Under the pieces are notes generated by a model that saw only the letters and a program-made list of their open reading frames with translations, ran no database searches and was not told the origin of the DNA. A DNA stretch of 64,000 bases from Ramlibacter monticola (GTDB taxonomy: Bacteria > Pseudomonadota > Gammaproteobacteria > Burkholderiales > Burkholderiaceae_C), in contig NZ_JAEQNE010000005.1 in NCBI RefSeq assembly GCF_016722785.1, positions 360,375 to 424,374 on the forward strand, read 5' to 3'. The translations under genes and the position numbers were made by a program. Of the stretch, positions 40,833 to 51,800 are shown piece after piece; the stretch's first letter is position 1; each line of letters opens with the position of its first letter.

Positions 40833-41744
40833 TTATGGCTCAACTTCAAGGGCCGCGGCGCACTTTCGCCAAAGTCCGATTTGCCGGAGGTCGATGGCCT
40901 TTACCGCGCTGACGTGAAGCTCCGGCGGACCAACGTACAAGAGCACACGCAGCATCACGAGGGCGGGCACTTGAGAAATTCTGAGTACCTCAGCCAGTCT
41001 GGCTTGATTCCTGTTTAGATGGGCTTGGATACGTTCGCGGTCTACGGATGCTTGGAATTCAAGGCGCCCCTCTGTATCGGGCACGAGCATGTAGCAGACA
41101 CTGTCACTTGCAGGATGCGTCAACTCGCATAGCTCTTGGTACCAGTCGTAGAACCCGCCCGGAGGGAAGTCTTCGAGCGGCTTCGTATAGGTACTCGGCA
41201 GCTTGGCCGGAACGTAATCCGGAGACGTAGCCCTTTGCGACTTGTCCACTCGCTTGGCGTGAGAGAAATGGAGAAGGACATCCTCAAGCTCCTTGTATCT
41301 GAGTTGGAGCGGCGGCGACGCGCCTTTCAAGGCTTTCTGGATGTTCGCCTTCTGTCCCGCAAGCGCAAGCGGCACACGAGGCAACCCGTCATACGAGTCG
41401 CCAGTGGCCTCGAGAAGGCCACGCGCGGAGGCACAGAATGGCAAAAACAAATCTTGCGAGTAGGCGGCAATACATCCCTCGGCCCAGCGGTACGCACGCA
41501 CGAGTGTCGCGACAGCCGCGAAGTGCGCGTGGTACAGCAGCTCGGTCATCTGTACTCTTACGCCGGCCGTCGCGTCTGTCTTGAACAGCGCCTCGTGCTC
41601 GTCCAACGACAGGTACTTGTAGCGGACAGGCGCGCCCTCCAGCGCCCGGACAGTGGTCCGAACGGTTTCCAGCATCAGGGAGCCGTTGACGCCAAATACC
41701 GCCTGCTCGGCGTCTCTGGTGATAGGGGATTGGGAAGATTTCAT
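40833..41744 (-). CDS. Hypothetical helical protein downstream of the defence operon
   Basis: A 303-residue protein. The start at 41744 follows a GAGGAA ribosome site; a TTG at 41816 would add 24 residues. The chain looks mostly alpha-helical (LLYHAHFAAVATLVRAYRWAEGCIAAYSQDLF). YQELCELTHPASDSVCY about residue 205 resembles the ELxHPS-type motif of some HEPN/DUF5677-like proteins, but that match is weak. It lies 122 bases beyond the PLD gene on the same strand, so it may be the last gene of the defence operon or an independent neighbour. Confidence 0.6.
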   Translation of the reverse strand: MKSSQSPITRDAEQAVFGVNGSLMLETVRTTVRALEGAPVRYKYLSLDEHEALFKTDATAGVRVQMTELLYHAHFAAVATLVRAYRWAEGCIAAYSQDLFLPFCASARGLLEATGDSYDGLPRVPLALAGQKANIQKALKGASPPLQLRYKELEDVLLHFSHAKRVDKSQRATSPDYVPAKLPSTYTKPLEDFPPGGFYDWYQELCELTHPASDSVCYMLVPDTEGRLEFQASVDRERIQAHLNRNQARLAEVLRISQVPALVMLRVLLYVGPPELHVSAVKAIDLRQIGLWRKCAAALEVEP

Positions 41745-41866
41745 GCTAACAGCGTTCCTCACGAGTGCGGCGGCGTAGGCGAACAGGTTCAGAGTTACCG
41801 TGCGCTTTGGCTTCAATGAAGCGGTAGCTTGCTAACGGTGAGTTCAGATTGATGCCGCCTTTGTTG

Positions 41867-43267
41867 TCACCGTCCCGTGTAGCCGTCCGCAAGCAATCGC
41901 TTGGCATCCTCAAATGCCTTCTCCACATACGGCTTCTTCCGCACCACTACCCCGAATTCATCCCGCGGCTTTCCTCGAGAGCTACCCTTGAACGAAAGCC
42001 AGTTGAAGCTGGTCGTAACGGCGAACTCGTCATCACAAATCAGCTGTTTGCGGTGCGTGTTGCCCACTAGGGTGAGGCGAAAGTTCTTGAAGCGTCTTTC
42101 GAGGTCTCTCAAATCGCGCTCCGCCTCCTTCGTGATGGCGACCTTGGCGGTCGGGTCCTTCCGGCCATCATCGGCCCCCTCGTCGATGCCATACCCGATG
42201 TCCACCTGCACACCCTGGCGCAACAGCGCTTCAAGGGACGCGATGAAGCCCCAGTCCACAACCTGGTGGCGCACCCACGGCGAAATGATGACCAGCCTCT
42301 TCTTCGCGCTAGTGAGTGCCCGTCTCAAGAGTTTGGGATGCTCGTGGCACTGAACATACTGCAACGTGTCGCCCATCAGGGGCTGAGCATCACCGGCCGG
42401 GCCATCCGACGGCGCTCGAGCTGCAGCTACTCCTTCGCCGCTTGGGGGTTCAACGTTGGAAATCAAAGGTGCCGCCATTTCCTCCAGCGACGGCTTCTTC
42501 TCTGCCAGGAGCTTTGCACCCACCTGTTCCGGCCCACCCAGGGCTCGGAATGCGTTCTCGTGCTCCACAGAAGGTCCATCTTCCTTCCAGAATCCCACCC
42601 GGATGTCTTGGGGGTTGGCGACGTTCCGGTAGTAGACGAGCAGACAATCCAAAAACCGCATCTCCCGTCGCTCGATGCGCCGAATGGCCAACAGCTCCGG
42701 CTTGCTATCGCTGGTTCGCCGGCGCTGCAGCACTTTGTCGAACTCCTCTACGGGGATGTCCTCCTTCTCCGGTCTCTTACTGGACGCGGGAGACACCTCG
42801 AGCATGCCAAATTCCCGCATGTCCCGAGGCCGATACAGCTGCTCCGGGCTGATGAAAAGCAGCTTGCGTGTGAGAGCATCGAAGCAGACCGGAATCGTTC
42901 TCTCCTCCGGTGCCACGGTGACTAACTCCATGAGTGCGGTCTTTCCCTTCGCAGTCATGGCGACCTTGGGCGAGGCATCACCCACCGAGCGCATGTAGTT
43001 CACGAGTTCAGCTGAATTCAGAGCGGCAAGGACAGGCGTCAGCACCGAAGAAGGTAGCCCGAGGAACTGCACGATGTCGTCGGTGTCCGCCAGACCGGCG
43101 TGGACAGCACGCAGAACGCCTTCTTCGATAGGGCTCAACTCTTTCCGCTCGAGAACCAGTACTTTGAGAGTCAACGCGTAGACAGGTAGGCCCGCTTCCC
43201 GAAAGGTTGCAATTTCGTAGCCGGGGTATTCCTGCGCCGCTCGTTCAAGAACTTCCTCGAGAATCAT
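41867..43267 (-). CDS. Phospholipase-D-family nuclease (MkoB-like, or DrmC-like)
   Basis: A 466-residue protein. The N-terminal half looks like a winged-helix region (about 40-115, EEGVLRAVHAGLADTDDIVQFL followed by AALNSAELVNYM). The C-terminal part is a PLD-like domain: LLRRALTSAKKRLVIISPWVR about residue 315, and a single HxKxxxxD motif (HRKQLICDD) about residue 422 followed by TTSFNWLS. One motif per chain implies a dimeric active site, as in bacterial Nuc-type nucleases. Its start overlaps the stop of the kinase-helicase gene by 4 bases. PLD proteins occur both as MkoB in Mokosh type I and as DrmC in DISARM; the overlap favours MkoB. Confidence 0.85.
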   Translation of the reverse strand: MILEEVLERAAQEYPGYEIATFREAGLPVYALTLKVLVLERKELSPIEEGVLRAVHAGLADTDDIVQFLGLPSSVLTPVLAALNSAELVNYMRSVGDASPKVAMTAKGKTALMELVTVAPEERTIPVCFDALTRKLLFISPEQLYRPRDMREFGMLEVSPASSKRPEKEDIPVEEFDKVLQRRRTSDSKPELLAIRRIERREMRFLDCLLVYYRNVANPQDIRVGFWKEDGPSVEHENAFRALGGPEQVGAKLLAEKKPSLEEMAAPLISNVEPPSGEGVAAARAPSDGPAGDAQPLMGDTLQYVQCHEHPKLLRRALTSAKKRLVIISPWVRHQVVDWGFIASLEALLRQGVQVDIGYGIDEGADDGRKDPTAKVAITKEAERDLRDLERRFKNFRLTLVGNTHRKQLICDDEFAVTTSFNWLSFKGSSRGKPRDEFGVVVRKKPYVEKAFEDAKRLLADGYTGR

Positions 43268-46200
43268 CGCGTGACCTCCACTTCGACCAGCTCACAAGTG
43301 CCAGGATTGCCGCGGATGTAATCAAGAACTTCCCGCAGCGGGTTGACTGCGTCGGGCACTGATTGGCAAAACGCATGGTCACCAACAATGGCCAATAGCT
43401 CCTTGCCTCTCGATAGGGCCACATTGATGCGCTCCATGTCCCGCAAGAAGCCGAGCGTATCTGCGCCGGAGCGAGTTAGTGAGAAGATGAGGATGTCGGC
43501 CTCCCTGCCCTGGAAGGCATCCACCACGTTGACAAAAATGTCTGTGTAGGTCGCCCACTTGTGGCGAGACGTGGCGATGGCCGTGTTGAGCCGCTCCATC
43601 TGAGCCGAATATCCGGTCAGGACAGCCACGCTGAACTTCTTCTTGTCACCCTTGCCTTTCTGAACCCGAAAGTCTATGCGCCCCAGCAACCTCGTGACCT
43701 CATCGACCTCACAGAGGTTGTAGTGGGAGGTTCCGCCATCTACGGTCCTCGACGCCCGGTCGGAACGCCGACTGGTGGAATACCAGGTTACCGGGCGAGG
43801 TGTCGCGCCCACCAAGCTGGTCTCCTGCGCACGCTCGACTGTCTTCAGGTCGCCGCCATAGAAGCATTCGGACACGAGGTCGCCGATGGCCGGAATCATG
43901 CGGTGCTGGGTCCAAAGTGCCTTCTTCAGCCCAGAAGGCAAACCGTCGCGGAGGTGATTGAAGAGCGTCGCCTTCTGGTCCTGAGGTTGAAGGTCAAACT
44001 TCAGCAGAAGACCGGCCTTCCTCAACTCCGCGTCCTGAAAGGGCGGCAACTGCTTGCTATCGCCCACGAGCACGGTCCGCCGAGACCTGGACATCGGCAC
44101 CAGCGCCTCTGTGGGCGTAGCGATGGAGGCCTCGTCGATGATGCAGAGGTCGTAGACAATTTCGCTGCGGCCGGGGATTCCCATCACGCCCAGACAAGTT
44201 CCCGCGACGACCTGGGACCCAGCAATGACGGCAGCCTGGAACTGACTGCTACGCCCGAACCGCGCCTCCCAATCGCCGTGAGCCTGGAGCAACGCGCGTA
44301 GCTGCACGCGATGCGGGCTGTCGCCGGCGAACGCCTCAGCCCACACCTTCAAATCTGCCGCACTGCTCGCTTCATACTCCTTCAGGTCTTCCTTTTCCTC
44401 GACGTAGACAGCAAGCTCCGACCAGGACTCCTTGAGCGCTCGGGCAAGCTCCTCACGCTCTGAAGTCAGCCCTTCGAAGCGGTCGTCCAGCTCAGACCGG
44501 GCTTCAGGGTCGAGGGTCTTGCGGTAGTCGTCTGTGAGCTGAGGCTGCAAGGCGTGAAGGTCAGCCTCCACGCCTTCGAGCCGAGCCTTCAGTCCAGCGT
44601 GCCGCTCCAGCGCCATAGCACGCCGCATGTCCTTTGGATTGACACCGCGCTCGCTGGCCCAGCGTTCCACGAAGGCCCGACCCGGGGCAAGCGCCCTTTT
44701 CCGAAGTTCGGGAAGCTTCGCGTCGAGCATAAGTCTCCGTGTTGAATCTGCAATCCGGTCATTGCTTTCGTGACCGATTCGGACAGCTTCAACCGGTTCG
44801 CCAGAGACCTTTACGATGCGCTCGAGGGAGTTGTCCAGGGCCACGTGCGTCTGCGAGGTCAGGAGCACCCGCGCGGTGGGATTCGCCCGCAGCGTCTGCA
44901 GTACGAGTTCCGTGATGAACGTCGTCTTACCCGTACCGGGTGGGCCCTCCACAATCATCAACTCGGGGCCGGAAAAGGCGGCAACCACAGCCTCCTTCTT
45001 GTCCTCGTCGATGTTCGTTTGGATGAACTCTACTTGTACCAGCGGGGGAACGAGGACCTGGTCAGGATTGACGATGTGTTTCCCGAGCTCTGTGTCGACC
45101 GAACGCCCGTACCGGACCGCATCAACCGCTGCCTTCTGCTTGTCCAAGGCGACGTCGGTTCGCCTGGTGTCCTTCTCGAGCGTTCCTTCCGAGGAAACAG
45201 CGGACATTTCCACCTCGTTCCACTCACTCGGGCGGATACTTATCGCACCAGCCGACGCCGATACGACCTTCCCTCGGAAAGTCCTTCCTCCCCGAACTTC
45301 GATGGCGACGTCTTGCTCCATCAGCCCACCGACCGACACCCCCGGTTTGGGAGTGAGCTTCAGGAACTCTCCCTGGGCGTCCCGCTTGACGTACTCCATG
45401 CTGAAGCGCCGGAGCTTCTCCAGCTCCGTCTTTGCACTGAGCAGGTTGAGCCACTTTCGATAGATGGCCTGCTCCTTCTCTTCGAGCTTGCGAAGCTTCT
45501 GTTCCCCCGAAAAGAAAAGGAGACGCTCAGTGAGTCCGGCCAACGCCTCCTTCGACGCCGCTAAGCCGGTGCCCGCGAGCTGAAGCCGGAGACCCACTTC
45601 GCAGGCCGCAGCTCGTCTACGGTCCAGTTCGGATGCAGACGGCTCCATTGCGGAAACCAGCACCAATTTGCATCCGGACTCTTCAACGACCGCGTTGTAT
45701 CCGTACTTTCCACCGTACAGCCGCAGCGCCCTCTCGGGGTGGTCGGGGGTAGGGGCGAGCTCCTCGGCGACTGCGCCCTCAAGGTCACGCTCAGCGAACC
45801 GGTCGGCAGCATCCGCTCGCAAACCCATATCTGCCTCGAGGACGCGACGGACCTTGTTCGTGAGAGTGAACAGCACGCCTTGGTCGTGACGCGCCGCCGC
45901 CGGTGGCAATGCGCGTTCCAGTTCCGCCCGCAACGTCACCGCGTTGGTCGGACGCGCTGTCGGGTCGTCAAGATTGAGGCAGCGGCGCAACAACGTGCGC
46001 AGCGATTCCGGAATCGCGACCTCTTCTAGCGCCGCGAGAAGCTCCCTGTGCGTCCCAATCGGTGCCTTCGCAAGGGAAACGACTGCCAGCGCTGCAAAGC
46101 CGAACACATCACGGCTGTAGCTATAGCTTCCGTCGTCGGGTTCTGGCGGCGCGAACGGCATGGAAGCAAACTGTCGCAGTGTGACCCCCGGTGATAGGAA

Positions 46201-46737
46201 CCTCCGGATTTTGGATATCCCGAAGTCGCACAGCTTCACCACTCCATCGCCGCTCACGAGCACATTGCTTGGCTTCACGTCCCGATGTACTGTGGAGCGG
46301 GAGTGCGCATACACAAGGGCCTCGAGCACACCGCCCCCCGCCGTGCGATAGAACTCATCCCAGGTCTTGAGAGACTCCCGTTCACAGAGCTGCCGCAGGT
46401 CGGCATCCACCCATTCCATGACGATGTAGTGAACGTCCGCCTCTGAGTCCCTTCCCGAATCCACGATGCGCACGATGTTCGGATGCTTCAGGTCAGTCAG
46501 TGCTTGAACCTCTCTGCGAAACGACTCTTCGACGACGGGGTCCGTTCCCTCTCCCGTTTTGAAGACCTTGAGGGCCACCGTATCCCCGGAGTCCGTGTCG
46601 GTGGCTTGATACACGGAAGCCAACCCGCCACTTCGCGGCGCGCCCCGGGTGACATATCGCCCGTTGGCGACCAGTAGCTTTGCCACTGGCTTTTGGGCTT
46701 GTCCGTCCTTCAGCGACATCGTCTCGCGTTGTGCCAT
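43264..46737 (-). CDS. Ser/Thr kinase fused to COG1112-type superfamily 1 helicase (MkoA-like)
   Basis: A 1157-residue fusion. The N-terminal protein kinase (about 25-285) has SGGLASVYQATD, the lysine strand VALKVFK, the catalytic loop HRDVKPSNVLV about residue 153, and DFGISK about residue 170, so it should be active. The C-terminal two-thirds is an Upf1/DNA2-like helicase: Walker A GPPGTGKTTFI about residue 598, LLTSQTHVALDN, DEAS box in CIIDEASIATP about residue 866, GDSKQLPPF, QHRMI and VDAFQGREAD about residue 1075. A GGAGGAG ribosome site precedes the ATG. This architecture next to a PLD gene matches, to my knowledge, Mokosh type I. It lies 41 bases after the UvrD-type gene. Confidence 0.88.
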   Translation of the reverse strand: MAQRETMSLKDGQAQKPVAKLLVANGRYVTRGAPRSGGLASVYQATDTDSGDTVALKVFKTGEGTDPVVEESFRREVQALTDLKHPNIVRIVDSGRDSEADVHYIVMEWVDADLRQLCERESLKTWDEFYRTAGGGVLEALVYAHSRSTVHRDVKPSNVLVSGDGVVKLCDFGISKIRRFLSPGVTLRQFASMPFAPPEPDDGSYSYSRDVFGFAALAVVSLAKAPIGTHRELLAALEEVAIPESLRTLLRRCLNLDDPTARPTNAVTLRAELERALPPAAARHDQGVLFTLTNKVRRVLEADMGLRADAADRFAERDLEGAVAEELAPTPDHPERALRLYGGKYGYNAVVEESGCKLVLVSAMEPSASELDRRRAAACEVGLRLQLAGTGLAASKEALAGLTERLLFFSGEQKLRKLEEKEQAIYRKWLNLLSAKTELEKLRRFSMEYVKRDAQGEFLKLTPKPGVSVGGLMEQDVAIEVRGGRTFRGKVVSASAGAISIRPSEWNEVEMSAVSSEGTLEKDTRRTDVALDKQKAAVDAVRYGRSVDTELGKHIVNPDQVLVPPLVQVEFIQTNIDEDKKEAVVAAFSGPELMIVEGPPGTGKTTFITELVLQTLRANPTARVLLTSQTHVALDNSLERIVKVSGEPVEAVRIGHESNDRIADSTRRLMLDAKLPELRKRALAPGRAFVERWASERGVNPKDMRRAMALERHAGLKARLEGVEADLHALQPQLTDDYRKTLDPEARSELDDRFEGLTSEREELARALKESWSELAVYVEEKEDLKEYEASSAADLKVWAEAFAGDSPHRVQLRALLQAHGDWEARFGRSSQFQAAVIAGSQVVAGTCLGVMGIPGRSEIVYDLCIIDEASIATPTEALVPMSRSRRTVLVGDSKQLPPFQDAELRKAGLLLKFDLQPQDQKATLFNHLRDGLPSGLKKALWTQHRMIPAIGDLVSECFYGGDLKTVERAQETSLVGATPRPVTWYSTSRRSDRASRTVDGGTSHYNLCEVDEVTRLLGRIDFRVQKGKGDKKKFSVAVLTGYSAQMERLNTAIATSRHKWATYTDIFVNVVDAFQGREADILIFSLTRSGADTLGFLRDMERINVALSRGKELLAIVGDHAFCQSVPDAVNPLREVLDYIRGNPGTCELVEVEVTR

Positions 46738-46778
46738 ACCCTCTCCTCCTGCTTCTTGTTTGGCTTTGCGCTACCTGC

Positions 46779-48881
46779 TCACTTCAACCGGATAAGCAGC
46801 GCAGCCCGTTTAGCACGTGTCAGCGCAACATACAGAAGCTTGCGCTGGTTCACCGTTTCCTCCGGAACACCCAGAAAGTCGTCCGGCGCAACCACTACAA
46901 CTGCATCGAACTCCAGTCCCTTTGCCCGATGCATCGTCGCAAAGTGAACAACGTCGCGCGCATCTGCGTGATTGCTCTCTGCGGAAATGGTGACGCCATT
47001 GAGCCCAGCTCCCTGGAGCTGGGAAGCCAGCGCTTCCCTTTGCTTTTCGGTCGCCGCGATGACGCACACGGAGGGGGCGCTCTCCCCGCTCCACTCCGCC
47101 CTTAGCTCCTTGATGAAGCGAGTGGCCGCGGCTGCCGCACCCTCCAATCCCTTGACCGTCAAAACCTCCGGTGTCGGACCATGCGACAGTGACCGATACC
47201 GCCGAACTTCATCGTGGCCTTCGTCCAGGTCGTCGACCTCGCAGCCCTCCAGTAGCGCCACCGCCTGGCGGCGGATTTCGTCCGTCGTGCGATAGTTCAG
47301 GTACAGCTTTCGGGCGCGTCCGCGGATGTCAATGCCGCAACGACTCATCGCCGCTCGGTTCCGGCTGTAGATGCGTTGATGCCCGTCGCCCACGAAGAAC
47401 AGGTCGTTGGGTCCTGGAGCGATGAGTGCCCGGAGCAGCTTTAGAGCCTGCGGCCCGAGGTCCTGCGTTTCATCCACCACGATGGCGCTGTACTGACCGT
47501 CCGCTTGTGAGTCCGCGAGCAGTGCGGCCACTTCGCGGTACGCGTCGTCAACCTCCTTCAATTTTCGGGAAGCGAGTTGGCCTCGGTATTCTTCAAACAC
47601 CGGCCAGACAGCCTCCCGCTTCGACCGACTGAGCACGCCGGCCCGGCCCGTCCGCCGAGCCACCTTGTACTCCTCAAGAGTCGTAATCCCTTGCGCAAGA
47701 ACGACTTGCTCAAGCTCCTGTTCGTAGAACTCCTCGGTGAGCTCGAGTTTGGTGTCACGCACTGCGAGTGCCTTCTGCCAGGCCTGACGGGCGGGGTCAT
47801 CTCGGCGGCCGTAGACGATGCGGTGCTCAAGCTTTCGGCTGCGCATGAAGCCATGAACCCATGAGTCCAGGTTGCGCACCTCCAGCTTCTCCATGGTCGA
47901 CGGTCCGCACAGGGTCCGGAGGTTCTGTTCGATGTCGCTCGCCAGGTTCCGGGTGAACGTCGTGAAGAGGACCTTTTTTCCCGCCGGCGTGCGGCTTTCG
48001 GCCAGCCACTTGGCGCGATGCATTGCCAACACCGTCTTGCCCGTACCGGCTCCACCCAGGATGCGCACGGGGCCGCTACGGTCACCACTTGCCAGCTTGT
48101 GCTGCGTCGGATGAAGAAAGACGCGCCATTGCTCGAGCGGCGCGTTCATGATGGCCATCATTGACTCGTCGTCGTTCACGACAACGAACCGCGCCTGCGA
48201 TTCTGGCGTGGCCAGCGCCGCCGCGAAGTCTGAAGTGTCGACCTTCTTGTCGACTCTCGTTTCCCGCTCCGAGAGCACCTGGCTGACAGAGTCGCCCGCC
48301 GCAACGAGGAACAGACCTTCATACGCCTCGACCGGCAATCGCGGCTGCAACGTGTCGAGTTCCTGTTCGCCGCAAATCTCCCGAACTTCCGAGAGCAGTT
48401 CTTCCGGCACTCCCAGGCTGACCAATTCACGGTCCGACAACGTCGCGTAGACAGGCGGGGCGGCGACCGCAGCGGGCGGGCTCGGAGGAGCGAGCTTAGG
48501 CCGGTCTTGCAACGGAGGGGCTTCCGGCTCGGCCTGCCGCTCGATGACAACCAACTGCATCGCCCCGGTCACCGGGTTGATGGAAAGCCTTCGATTCTCG
48601 GCCCACCTGTAGGCATCGTCGTGGTGGTCTACATAGAGCAGCACATAAACATCGCCGCTGCTTGGCTTGAAGACGATGCCGCGCCAGTCTCGGTCCAGGC
48701 GAACGGACTTGAGGTTGGAGTCACGGGCGCTGTTGATGTTCTCGTAGTTGATGCCCGGGCTCGTCGGGTCAGACTGGAACTGGATGGCCCATTTCATTAC
48801 CTTCGAATGGACGTTCGAAGGGAGTTTTGAAAGCTGAATCAGAAAGTCCTGTGACAGCGCGACCTTTGGCTTCAGACTCAT
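46779..48881 (-). CDS. RelE/ParE-like domain fused to UvrD-type helicase
   Basis: A 700-residue fusion. Residues 1-105 resemble a RelE/ParE toxin fold: SQDFLIQLSKLPSNVHSKV, a spaced linker, then LKSVRLDRDWRGIVFKPSSGDVYVLLYVDHHDDAYRWAENR, the usual RxxRxxxxxx...LYVxxHDxxY pattern. A proline-rich linker (about 125-150) follows. The C-terminal UvrD/Rep-like helicase has Walker A GGAGTGKTVLAMHRA about residue 277, VDETQDLGP about residue 470, LYLNYRTTDEIRR and MHRAKGLEFDAVV about residue 645. The start overlaps the stop of the DUF1998 helicase gene (ATGA). Whether the toxin-like part is active or only a binding module cannot be seen. Confidence 0.82.
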   Translation of the reverse strand: MSLKPKVALSQDFLIQLSKLPSNVHSKVMKWAIQFQSDPTSPGINYENINSARDSNLKSVRLDRDWRGIVFKPSSGDVYVLLYVDHHDDAYRWAENRRLSINPVTGAMQLVVIERQAEPEAPPLQDRPKLAPPSPPAAVAAPPVYATLSDRELVSLGVPEELLSEVREICGEQELDTLQPRLPVEAYEGLFLVAAGDSVSQVLSERETRVDKKVDTSDFAAALATPESQARFVVVNDDESMMAIMNAPLEQWRVFLHPTQHKLASGDRSGPVRILGGAGTGKTVLAMHRAKWLAESRTPAGKKVLFTTFTRNLASDIEQNLRTLCGPSTMEKLEVRNLDSWVHGFMRSRKLEHRIVYGRRDDPARQAWQKALAVRDTKLELTEEFYEQELEQVVLAQGITTLEEYKVARRTGRAGVLSRSKREAVWPVFEEYRGQLASRKLKEVDDAYREVAALLADSQADGQYSAIVVDETQDLGPQALKLLRALIAPGPNDLFFVGDGHQRIYSRNRAAMSRCGIDIRGRARKLYLNYRTTDEIRRQAVALLEGCEVDDLDEGHDEVRRYRSLSHGPTPEVLTVKGLEGAAAAATRFIKELRAEWSGESAPSVCVIAATEKQREALASQLQGAGLNGVTISAESNHADARDVVHFATMHRAKGLEFDAVVVVAPDDFLGVPEETVNQRKLLYVALTRAKRAALLIRLK

Positions 48882-51800
48882 TCCTTGTTCCCTCCAGACT
48901 CAGTCTTCACTAGATTGAGGCACTTGGCTGCGGCAATCTGCCAGGGCTCCCCTTGGACCTCCGCAGCGTCATTGAGAAGAATCACCGTCCAGTGCTCTGC
49001 GCGCCACGCATCGCCAACGTCTTCCTGGTCGGAGCGCAGCACCACCAGCTTGGAAGCAGTCCACGCGAGCTCGCAATCCGCAAGCACTCGCCCCTTTTCG
49101 TCGGCCAGTTCCAGACCAACCTCCGGCACTGAAGCACCCTGCCCAGCCAGCTCCTTGAGACCTGCAGAGAGAGCTGGCATCGCCTCTGACAGGGCCTGAA
49201 GCCACGCCCCACTCAACGCTCCGTGGTCACCAGCCTTTCCTGGGCTCACTCCAGCGCCCGGACTAGCGGCAAGTCCCTCGTAGTCATGCGCGTCAAGGCC
49301 GGATGCGGTGGCTAGCAGGACGCCTGGCAGGAATTGCATGGCATTGAACAGCTGCAGCCAACGACGCCAGTGAGCGTGCAGTGACTCATCTCCTTCGGCC
49401 GAGGCCGAGTCGAGAATCACGGCCGCAGGAACCGACCATCCCGGCGTACTCGGCAAGCCCTTGGCAAGCGAGAGGGGCCACCACCCGAGCGCCACAGTGC
49501 CTGTCTTGGCCTTCGACGTCATAGGCGCGTAACCTCCGCCCGGCTCACGGATGGGGGACGGTAGCCTGGCAAGCCATTGGCCACGCTGGTCATCAGCAAG
49601 TGTCTTGTCTTGCGGCGTGGCCGGCACCATGAGGAACGTCAGCCACGCTGCATTGCGCTGCTGAATTTCCACGCCGCCATCCCCACTCCCCTCGCCTTCT
49701 GGCGCTCCCAGCCAATGTAGGAGTCGCGCGACGGCGTTCTGTGTGAATGCCTTCTCCTGCGCGCGTGGAAGAGTTGCCGGCGCCTTTGCCCCATCGTGCC
49801 TGGACAAGGCGACCAAAGGCGACTCCAGGTCGGTATCCAGGCTCGCAAGAAGCGCCGAGGCGACATCCTGGTGTGTGACAGACCACGTCCAGAATCGCCC
49901 ACTCGACACGATGGCACTGCGCTTCAGTGCATCCTCCCGCAGGCATTCCTTGTGATACGCCCAACCATCGCAGAAGACGGCCACCGGCCTGCGCTTCGAG
50001 CCCGCGGCCCAAGGAAAGATGACGAAGTCTGGCTGGCTCCAGACAGAAACTCCGACGCCATCATTGAGCTCCGACTGCGGTTCGACTCGGTATCGCTGAC
50101 TGCCGACTTCAAGGAGATAGCCCGACTTGCCGTTGACCACGTCCTGAATCAGTTTGACCGGCGGCAACCCTCCGACGCCCCCGAGCTTCTTCAAGCTTTC
50201 GATGAAGCGGGCCTCGAGCACCGAGTCGAAGTTCGGGTTGATGTAGATGTCCGAAATGGTCTTGACGCGCTCGAGCGCGTCCAGCGACCCCACCAGCTCG
50301 GACAGGACTGCTTTCGCGTTGTCACGTGACACCAGCTCCATGCTGCGGCCCAGTCGGTACTGGTACAGGCAGCGGTAGCAACCGTCCTTCTCCGGGTCAT
50401 GATTGCAGGAGCAGGTAGTCAACGCATCGAGCGCAAGGCGCAGCACGTCAGCCAGGGTGCGGGCATCGTGAGCCAGCAGCTGGTGAAGGTAACCAGTGCC
50501 GCCTGGCACGGAGTCGTACAGCATGACGAAGTGCTTTCGAGGCCCCCCGTCCTTTCCGGGCTCGTCCTGCAGCACCATCCGCAGGTGGTCGACCTTTCCG
50601 CCGAATCGCCTCTTCAGTCCCAGTTGCACGGCCGCCATGAAGGACTGCACCACCCGCTCGTCGACGCCGCTCTTCGTGTACGGGACCAGGATACGCAGCG
50701 CCTCCGACTCGAACTCCCGATACAGGTACAGGCATTCCAGCAGGTTGGCCGGGTCGTCGGTCCCGTGCTTTGGACAGTCGAAGCTGTGGCTTTGTTCGGC
50801 GGATTGCGCGCCACGCCGTGGTGGCTTCTGCACCTTTCCACAATGCTTGCAAAGCCGGAAGCCGGGGCGCTGAGCGTCCTTGTCGGCGACCTTGAAGGTC
50901 TCACCTGGCTTGGCGAGCTCTCCGAAGTTCACGTCGCGGAAGGTCACGCGCGCAATGAATTCGAAGCCGAACGGTGTGCCGTCCGTGGGAATCTGCCAGG
51001 CCTCGCGAACGCTTGAAGGCTGGAAGTCCGCCATCAGCTGCCGCACGTAGTACTTCGGCTCCCGGTCTTCCGAGCTATCGTCGATGCGGACGTCGGTGTC
51101 GTTGCTGTTGGCAATCGCTTGTCGGAAGCGCAGCAACGTGCGCTTCTGTCCGCCGTCCGACCACATCGGGTCGCCGCAGTGCGGGCAGGTCGGGTGCACG
51201 TCAGGTTCGACGAGCAGATTCTGCATGTGGTGGCAGCCGGGACAGAAGCGCCAGTCCTCTGTCTTGGCCAGGCTCATGTTTATCTGGTCGACCTCCACCC
51301 GCCGCTGGTTGGCATAGAAGCGGTTCTCGGGCGCGAACTCGGACAGTGCCGACTGCGCCGGCCGCTCGTATTTCTGGGTCGCCAGCGATACGTATGCGCC
51401 GTTCCCAGGCTCGTCGTTACCGCGCTTGCGCCATAGCACGGACTTCAGCTGGATGCCCGACTCGGGGAAGGCATAGTTGGGAATCAGCCCGGCGTCGGTC
51501 AGCGTATTGAGCAGGTCGCGCCCATTGATTTCCTTGATGAGCTCGAGCATCTTGTCGCGCTCGCGCATCAGGTTGTCGATTTGGTTCTGCGTCGCTTCAT
51601 CCTGCGGCTGTTGCTGCACCTTGGTCTTCGCCTTGTCGAGCTCGTCCTTTTTCTTCTTATAGGTGCGTCGTTCCTCGACCAATTCCTCCAGCGCCTTGGT
51701 CAGCCGGGTGCGCAGGCCGTCCGCTTCTCCTTGTCCCTGCATGAAGTCCCGCAGGCGCCCGCGAACGACATCGTCAACGTCCTTGTCGAGCAGCGCCATG

